Source of the DNA: Misgurnus anguillicaudatus
Lineage: Eukaryota > Chordata > Actinopteri > Cypriniformes > Cobitidae
Direction: 5' to 3'
DNA: 64,000 nt
Assembly: GCF_027580225.2 (NCBI RefSeq)
Contig: NC_073348.2
Coordinates: 26,740,501 to 26,804,500, forward strand
Shown here: piece after piece, positions 60,301 to 64,000 of the stretch
How the letters are laid out: every line of letters starts with the position of its first letter
How positions within the stretch are numbered: position 1 is the stretch's first letter
The notes under the pieces: model-generated
Database searches by the model: none
Told to the model about the DNA's origin: nothing
What the model saw: only the letters and a program-made list of their open reading frames with translations
Translations under genes and position numbers: made by a program

Positions 60301-63160
60301 CAGTTCGTAACGTTTCCTCCATGTGTTTAAGAAAAATCAATCATCCGATAATAATAATAACTAAAATTGATACAATTATAAATTGTATTAATATTGCATT
60401 TGGAGACAGACAATGTACAATGATGGGTTAAGCCCAGCGTTGGGTCCATATCACTGGAAAAAACAGTTAATTACATTTAATTAATTAATTAAATGTTTTG
60501 TTAGTTTTTTCTTCTATCAGAAAATTTCAGAACCCTCTGTGAGTAGGGACACATTCTGTTAGTTTTCAGTTTTTTATGTATTGTGCACATATTGTGCAAT
60601 AATATTTTGACGTGTCTGTTGCATTTTGTTAAGGTATTTAAAATTATTTGACATAGTATTAACACTTAATGACATTTAAATGATAGTTTAAAAGATTAGT
60701 CCATTTTCTTAAAAAAAAAAAGATAATTTACTCACCACCATGTCATCCAAAATGTTGATGTCTTTGTTCAGTCTAGAAGAAATTCCAGGATTTTTCTCAT
60801 ATTAATGGACTTTAATGGACCCCAACACGTAACGGTTTTAATGCAGTTTAAAATTGAAGTTTCAAAGGACTCTCAAACGAGGCATAAGGGTCTTATCTAA
60901 TGAAACGATTGTCATTTTTACAAGAAAAATAAAAAAGTTGCACTTTTAAACCACAACTTCTCGTCTATCTCCTGTCATGTGACGCACCAGCGCAACCTCA
61001 CGCAATATGTCATCACGTCAAGAGGTCATGGAGGACGCATGCGAAACTACGCCCCAGTGTTTACAAGTGTGGAGAAAGAGGGCCGTTCCGACGTTGTTGT
61101 ATGTTGAATGATACTAATGAATGTCTTTGTGTCAGTTTATTGTTTAAAATGGTCCACAAATGTGCGTTTCATATATGTAACACGCGACCTTTCTTTGAGG
61201 TCGCGCTGGCGCGTCACAGGACCGGAGATAGACGAGAAGTTGTGGTTCAATAGAGCATATTTTCATTTTATTGTCAAAAATGACAATCGTTTCATTAGAT
61301 AAGACCCTTATGCCTTGTTTGGGATTGTTTAGAGACCTTTAAAACTGCAATTTTAAACTGCATTAAAACGGTTACATGTTGGTGTCCATTAAAGTCCATT
61401 AAAATAAAAAAAGTCCTGGAATGTTTTCCTCAAAAAACATAATTTCTTCTCGACTGAACAAAGAAAGAAATCAACATTTTGGATGACATGGTGGTGAGTA
61501 AATTATCTGGATTAATCCTTTAATGTAATGTAAAAGTAAGGTGTTACCCTTTTTCTTTCTTTTATTGTTTGATTGACATTGAGACAGACAGCTTTAAGAT
61601 CCTGCACTCTATTTTCTAATTCCTGCATGTTTTAGAATCGAAACCAAAGTGGATGAACACGCATCCTTTGTATATTAGGACGGGGACACCTCTCAGAAAA
61701 TCTACAAATAAAGATAATTTTAGATGTTTAACGACCATTAAGAGCATTGAATTCGCTAGACGAGAGCATAATGTTCTTATCTTCATGAAACCCTCGGGTC
61801 ACATTTACTGTCTAAGGCTGTGTACTTTATCCAACTATTGGCTAGACTAAGGGTCAAACAGAAATTGTGCATTGCGTTAAACGTACGTTAATAAAATTAG
61901 TGGCGTTAAAATTAATTAGCTTTAACACATTATTAACGCGTTAAATTTTGACAGCCCTAGTTAATATATATCGTACAAGGTGTTTGTAAATGAATGCAGC
62001 TCAAACATGCATTTTAGTCTAAGACTTGGATAAGTCCTGCCCAGAAACTGCCTAATAAACTTCTTATGGGACACTTTACCGAAAACAGCTTGCACTGATA
62101 TTAAAATAACATAAAATCTTAAAATTTATCAGTGCCATTGTTTAATTAGATGCACAGTAATGATTTTTGCTAAAAAAGTACTTAAATGTCATAATATAAC
62201 TAAGGCCTAGTCCCGTCTTAATCTAAACCCTGTCTTGGAAACTGCTCCAAATTCAAGGCTAGCATCTCCTTTTGTATTTAACAACAAAAAAGATTTAAAA
62301 ATGATTTTTGGATGAACTCCATTTATTCACATTGTGGATTAAACTGAAGTACTTAATCTTTTGTTAAGATTAAATACAAGGGAAGTGATAAAACATTGAA
62401 ATAAATGGTGAAATAAACAGAAATGCTGAGATGCTTAATAGTGTTTCAATTGACTGGGCACATCTTTTTAAGACAAAGGTCTCTCTGACGTTCAATAATT
62501 TACTCATGCGTTCATCCTAAGAGTTATGAAGCATACATAACTAAATTTTCCCAATCGTTGCACTTATATTATGCAGCTCGAACTCACAGTTTGTCAAATC
62601 ATAACATCCTGTCAACATTCGCTAGACTTTCTTACAAAGTGAGGACATATAAATGGCTTTGCCTGTTTGAATAACAATTAAGCTCATGAAGGAGTTTTTG
62701 GTTAATAAATCATTTTAAACCATTCATCAAAACCAATCCACCATAATTTTTATGTCCACCACCGTACCTGTAGCATCATCAATGGAAAACTTCCCCAGCT
62801 CATTTCCAGACAGGAACCTATAGTAGATTTCTGCATTAACTCCAATATCTTCACTTGTGGCAAAGACACGCACAACTTCTGTGCCTATAGCAACATCTTC
62901 GGGCACTGTGACCATATAATCCTGTTTCTGAAACACCGGTGGGTTGTCGTTTACATCTAGCACCATGATGGTGAGATCCACCTGTGTGGAGAGCGAGCCA
63001 GCGGCCCCTGCTCGATCAACTGCCTTGATTCTGACCTCATACGAGTCTTGCACCTCTCTGTCTAGAGACCTTTCCAAGATCACCACACCAGAGGATGGGT
63101 CAATCGAAAACATGCCACCGGCAGAGTCAACAAGTGAGTACATGATCTTCCTGTTAAGAC
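36998..63160 (-). CDS. fat2: Protocadherin Fat, FAT1/2/3 class, C-terminal part (probable fat2)
   Basis: A single-pass giant cadherin of the plasma membrane that works in cell adhesion and planar organisation. Sixteen exons in the window agree in phase and give 1,444 codons plus stop: the end of one cadherin repeat, four further repeats, the SEA-like juxta-LamG region, a degenerate EGF, one laminin-G, three EGFs, membrane span and tail. One LamG plus tail blocks [20 protein letters not shown] and [10 protein letters not shown] place it in the FAT1/2/3 class and exclude FAT4. FAT1 and FAT3 tails are highly conserved in vertebrates; this tail beyond those blocks is not, so fat2 is preferred by elimination. 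Three EGFs after LamG is one more than I recall for mammalian FAT2. The 5' end is outside the window. Confidence 0.85.
37614..37861. mobile_element. MITE fragment (GGGATAGTTTACC type)
   Basis: Starts ATAGGGATAGTTTACCAAAAAATGAA and ends near TTTTCATTTTTGGGTGAA (cores GGGATAGTTTACC, TTTTTGGGTGAA). Includes the ACTATGGAAGTCAATGG core of this very common fish element. A second fragment, ending GGGTGAACTATCCCTTTAA, is at 32.03-32.05 kb, and a third (ACTATGGAAGTCAATGGGGC) at about 53.4-53.55 kb. Confidence 0.7.
38483..38521 (-). CDS. fat2: Fat cassette exon B (39 nt)
   Basis: Acceptor CTGACAG, donor T|GTGAGT, phase 1 to 1. Encodes about 13 residues including [13 protein letters not shown] second AG 6 nt downstream would shorten it by two codons. 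It can be skipped without frame change. Confidence 0.65.
38692..38751 (-). CDS. fat2: Fat cassette exon A (60 nt)
   Basis: Acceptor TTTACAAACAAG, donor G|GTATCA, phase 1 to 1. Encodes [22 protein letters not shown]1 and FAT3 have the same insert as an alternative cytoplasmic exon. Being 60 nt and phase-neutral, it can be skipped. Confidence 0.85.
39261..39351. repeat. (CA)n microsatellite
   Basis: About 90 bp of CA dinucleotides in a Fat intron, next to the GATA/GACA array. Confidence 0.95.
39357..41303. repeat. GATA/GACA compound array (about 1.95 kb)
   Basis: GACAGACA and GATAGATA tetranucleotides mixed with GTAGATGGATAGA-type higher-order units, without long interruptions. It lies in the intron between the constitutive tail exon (41.66 kb) and cassette exon A (38.75 kb). 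On the minus strand it gives very long Cys/Leu/Ser/Val/Tyr frames that are not genes. Composition is that of the Bkm-type GATA/GACA satellites known from vertebrate sex chromosomes. Confidence 0.95.
41662..41760 (-). CDS. fat2: Fat exon: tail block [10 protein letters not shown]
   Basis: Acceptor TTCTGCGGAAG, donor G|GTGAGA, 33 codons, phase 1 to 1. Ends [16 protein letters not shown], a signature of FAT1/2/3 tails. Confidence 0.9.
42469..43238 (-). CDS. fat2: Fat exon: Ca-binding EGF, membrane span, tail
   Basis: Opens with [17 protein letters not shown] (Ca-binding EGF), then the membrane segment [20 protein letters not shown] followed by FRKKILRK. Cytoplasmic blocks [39 protein letters not shown] and VRKPPWEED line up with FAT1. 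Donor G|GTAAAT. Confidence 0.9.
43868..44242. mobile_element. MITE with TGTGACCCTGGACCAC ends
   Basis: Left end TGTGAACCTGGACCACCAAA, right end TTTTGTGGTCCAGGGTCACA, near-perfect inverted repeats. 375 bp, no coding capacity, in a Fat intron. Confidence 0.8.
44248..45191. mobile_element. Non-autonomous DNA element, TTTGGTTCCAAAACGC ends
   Basis: Left TTTGGTTCCAAAACGCAATA, right TTTTGCGTTTTGGAATCAAA. Further subterminal GCGTTTTGG/GCAATAAAT copies are inside. Superfamily not assigned. Confidence 0.65.
45596..47290. mobile_element. hAT element with 8-bp duplication CGTACTGT, carrying a nested MITE
   Basis: Ends TAGGACTGTCACC and TGTAACAGCCCTA; CGTACTGT repeats exactly at 45588-45595 and 47291-47298. 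Internal AATTAATCG words match the hAT family ends. Interrupted by a TTAA-flanked MITE. Confidence 0.9.
46064..46966. mobile_element. TTAA MITE family B, copy 1 (long inverted repeat)
   Basis: AGGAATATTCCATTTTCTT at the left is mirrored at the right, with TTAA on both sides (46060-46063 and 46967-46970). Most of the element is one inverted repeat containing ACATCAACATTTTG/GATGACATGGTGGTGAG. Copies 2 and 3 are at 60.7 and 63.2 kb. Confidence 0.9.
47692..47845 (-). CDS. fat2: Fat exon: EGF domains
   Basis: Phase 1 to 2. Completes one EGF ([15 protein letters not shown]) and encodes a second ([24 protein letters not shown]). The last Cys comes from the next exon. Confidence 0.9.
47995..48454 (-). 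CDS. fat2: Fat exon: laminin-G, second part, and start of EGF
   Basis: Starts [14 protein letters not shown], then [32 protein letters not shown] and [17 protein letters not shown], then the first EGF after LamG ([14 protein letters not shown]). Phase 0 to 1. Confidence 0.9.
48832..48989 (-). CDS. fat2: Fat exon: laminin-G, first part
   Basis: Contains [35 protein letters not shown] and ends MLK in phase 0. Confidence 0.9.
49374..50467. mobile_element. hAT element with 8-bp duplication CTTTAAAT
   Basis: Ends CAAGGCTTTGGAACGG and GGTTCAAAGCCCTG; CTTTAAAT repeats exactly at 49366-49373 and 50468-50475. GGAACGGTTC/GAACCGG words fill both ends. 1,094 bp, no transposase. Confidence 0.9.
50491..50765. 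mobile_element. TTAA MITE with AGCAACACTATGTAGTTT ends
   Basis: Near-perfect inverted ends AGCAACACTATGTAGTTT and complement, TTAA at 50487-50490 and 50766-50769. 275 bp. Confidence 0.9.
51756..51887 (-). CDS. fat2: Fat exon: degenerate EGF before LamG
   Basis: Phase 1 to 1, 44 codons, Cys-rich: [35 protein letters not shown]. Occupies the place of EGF1 in FAT1/FAT3 but is shorter. Confidence 0.85.
51990..52531 (-). CDS. fat2: Fat exon: juxta-LamG region
   Basis: Opens [14 protein letters not shown] (end of the last cadherin repeat), then about 160 residues with [34 protein letters not shown] and a Cys-rich end [29 protein letters not shown]. This matches the FAT1/2/3 segment between cadherins and EGF/LamG. 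Confidence 0.9.
53380..54800. mobile_element. Cluster of old transposon fragments in a Fat intron
   Basis: Contains the ACTATGGAAGTCAATGGGGC core (53.45-53.55 kb), GGGGCTGGTTGCACCAGCTGG (from about 53.56 kb) and CTAAGGCCTTATCCTGGATT (54.76 kb), all cores of fish MITEs. Full ends not seen. Confidence 0.45.
55739..56152. mobile_element. TTAA MITE family A, copy 2
   Basis: Starts AGGTCACATTCTTTCTGATC after TTAA (55735-55738). The right end GGGGCCT is followed by TTAT, a decayed target site. It stops about 25 bp from the splice donor of the exon at 56178-56455. Confidence 0.75.
56178..56455 (-). CDS. fat2: Fat exon: repeat end without Ca motif, and last cadherin repeat
   Basis: Continues [13 protein letters not shown] into [18 protein letters not shown], where the usual DVNDN linker is absent. 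FAT1 also lacks it at this place, so this is a family trait. The last repeat follows ([16 protein letters not shown]). The donor at 56177 lies only about 25 bp from the end of a MITE. Confidence 0.9.
56572..56769 (-). CDS. fat2: Fat exon: penultimate cadherin repeat
   Basis: Phase 0 to 0. Contains [19 protein letters not shown] and YTLEIQ, the pattern of the late FAT1/FAT3 repeats. Confidence 0.9.
57157..57300 (-). CDS. fat2: Fat exon: cadherin repeat end
   Basis: Phase 0 to 0, acceptor TTGTTTAAG, donor GTATGT. Contains [13 protein letters not shown] and [11 protein letters not shown], then the start of the next repeat. Confidence 0.9.
57595..57732 (-). CDS. fat2: Fat exon: cadherin repeat (middle)
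   Basis: Phase 0 to 0, acceptor TTTATTTGCAG, donor GTTAGT. Contains [27 protein letters not shown] and LDREM. Confidence 0.9.
58010..58224 (-). CDS. fat2: Fat exon: cadherin repeat
   Basis: Phase 1 in, phase 0 out. Contains [33 protein letters not shown] and [11 protein letters not shown]. Separated from the previous exon by a 4.5-kb intron full of nested transposons. Confidence 0.9.
58705..58848. mobile_element. Half-copy of GGGGCGGTTTCTCGGACAGG element
   Basis: The start GGGGCGGTTTCTCGGACAGG is the terminus of a common fish MITE. The partner end AAACCCTGTCTTGGAAACTG lies at about 62.22-62.25 kb. They may be one element split by the insertions between them, or two half copies. Confidence 0.5.
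58849..59348. mobile_element. TTAA MITE family A, copy 3
   Basis: TTAA at 58845-58848 and 59349-59352, ends AGGTCATGTTG and CGAGACCT. The most complete copy of the family in the window. Confidence 0.85.
59356..61959. mobile_element. hAT element (reverse relative of the 18.9-kb one), with nested MITE
   Basis: Ends TAGGGCTGTCAATCAATTAA and TTTTGACAGCCCTA; flanking TTTAATAT (59348-59355) and GTTAATAT (61960-61967) match at 7 of 8. The interior matches the 18.9-kb element in reverse (for example around 59.57-59.66 kb). Interrupted by MITE family B copy 2. Confidence 0.85.
60692..61519. mobile_element. TTAA MITE family B, copy 2
   Basis: TTAA at 60688-60691 and 61520-61523, ends AAGATTAGTCCATTTTCTT and GGATTAATCCT. 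Same internal sequence as the 46.1-kb copy. Confidence 0.85.
62768..63160 (-). CDS. fat2: Fat exon: end of one cadherin repeat and start of next
   Basis: Acceptor TTCTCTCTTAG, donor G|GTACGG, phase 1 to 1. Shows [15 protein letters not shown] (Ca-binding linker) and a new repeat opening [15 protein letters not shown]. First exon visible; earlier exons lie beyond 64 kb. Confidence 0.9.
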
Positions 63161-63233
63161 CTAAGAGAGAACAAGACGTGCTCTATTATTCTTTAGGAAG
63201 TACAGTTGCCCCAAAAAGTATTTGAACAGTTAA

Positions 63234-63694
63234 AGGATTAGTCCATTTTCTTAAAAAAAATCCAGATAATTTATTCACCACCATGTCATCCAAAATGTTG
63301 ATGTCTGTCTTTGTTCAGTCGAGAAGAAATTATGTTTTTTGAGGAAAACATTCTGGGATTTTTCTAATTTTAATGGACTTTAATGGACCCCAACACTTAA
63401 CAGTTTTAATGCAGTTTAAAATTGCAGTTTCAAAGGACTCTAAACGATCCCAAACGAGGCAGAAGGGTCTTATCTAGCAAAACGATTGTCATTTTTGGCA
63501 AGAAAAATAAAAAAAGCACTTTTTGTGCAAGTGTTGGGGTCCATTAAAGTCCATTAAAATGAGAAAAATCCTGGAAAGTTTTCCTCAAAAAACATAATTT
63601 CTTCTCAAATGCACAAAGAAAGACATCAACATTTTGGATGACATGGTGGTGAGTAAATTATCTGGATTTTTTTTTAAGAAAATGGACTAATCCT
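63234..63694. mobile_element. TTAA MITE family B, copy 3 (short)
   Basis: TTAA at 63230-63233 and 63695-63698; ends AGGATTAGTCCATTTTCTT and AAAATGGACTAATCCT. Lacks the central part present in the 46.1-kb copy (461 against 903 bp). It lies about 75 bp upstream of the Fat exon at 62768-63160. Confidence 0.9.
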
Positions 63695-63805
63695 TTAAGC
63701 CACACTTATAATGGCTTTCCATGCTTAACTATTAAAAAGCCAGCCAATGCCTTCTTAGGTGAGTTCGATTTCCAGTGATCACACATGCTTATAAAAAATG
63801 TATTG

Positions 63806-63860
63806 ATTGAATGCATAGTAAGTCGCTTTGGATAAGCATCTGCCAAATGCATAAATCTAA
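63806..63860. mobile_element. L2/SINE-type 3' tail fragment
   Basis: GTAAGTCGCTTTGGATAAGC followed by ATCTGCCAAATGCATAAAT is the typical tail of fish L2-related LINEs and their SINEs. Only the tail is present. Confidence 0.7.
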
Positions 63861-64000
63861 ATTATGTTCGACACGTGTGTGCCATCCTACAAATACTGTA
63901 CATTTTACGTGAGGATTAGATGTGTTTAAATACTTTTAATGCCCACTGTAGATAATACATACGCTACATTTAAAAACATAAAAATACATAAAAGTCTTTC

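Overview
This is vertebrate DNA, almost certainly a teleost and probably a cypriniform fish. The evidence is long AT-rich introns with GT-AG borders, a Fat-type giant cadherin, and dense fish-type DNA transposons: hAT elements with 8-bp target duplications and TAGGG/CAGTG ends, TTAA-flanked MITEs, Tc1-like elements, and L2/SINE-type 3' tails. No bacterial-style operons, CRISPR arrays, rRNA or tRNA genes were seen.

Layout. 1-2.4 kb: a probable retroelement remnant with a minisatellite, then a TTAA-MITE carrying a nested hAT-like MITE. 2.4-6.9 kb: AT-rich DNA with little recognisable content. 7.0-17.3 kb (+ strand): one gene I do not recognise. It has a TATA/CRE promoter and 41 exons that join into a single 1,348-codon frame (4,047 nt with stop). 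Most of it was built by phase-preserving tandem duplication at four scales: a four-exon block present three times, a 17-residue repeat inside one exon, a two-exon unit present seven times, and a six-exon C-terminal module present twice. A 751-bp near-perfect palindromic MITE sits in one of its introns. This gene is the main candidate for an undescribed system.

17.3-36.9 kb: no host gene found. It holds a series of transposons (hAT at 18.9, 20.5, 29.9 and 32.1 kb; Tc1-like at 23.5 and 32.5 kb; a 2.1-kb inverted-repeat element at 26.2 kb) and (TA)n tracts.

37.0-63.2 kb (- strand): the 3' end of a Fat-family protocadherin of the FAT1/2/3 class, probably fat2. Sixteen exons encode the last part of one cadherin repeat, four more repeats, the juxta-LamG region, a degenerate EGF, one laminin-G domain, three EGFs, the membrane span and a cytoplasmic tail. 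Two small in-phase exons (60 and 39 nt) look like alternative cassettes. The gene continues past the right edge. Its introns carry a 2-kb GATA/GACA array, a (CA)n tract and several nested transposons.

The two genes are on opposite strands and nothing suggests they work together. The Fat protein should act at the cell surface in adhesion and planar organisation. The repeat-built protein has alternating acidic and Pro-rich segments and KRPRL-type basic motifs, so a nuclear location is plausible but unproven.
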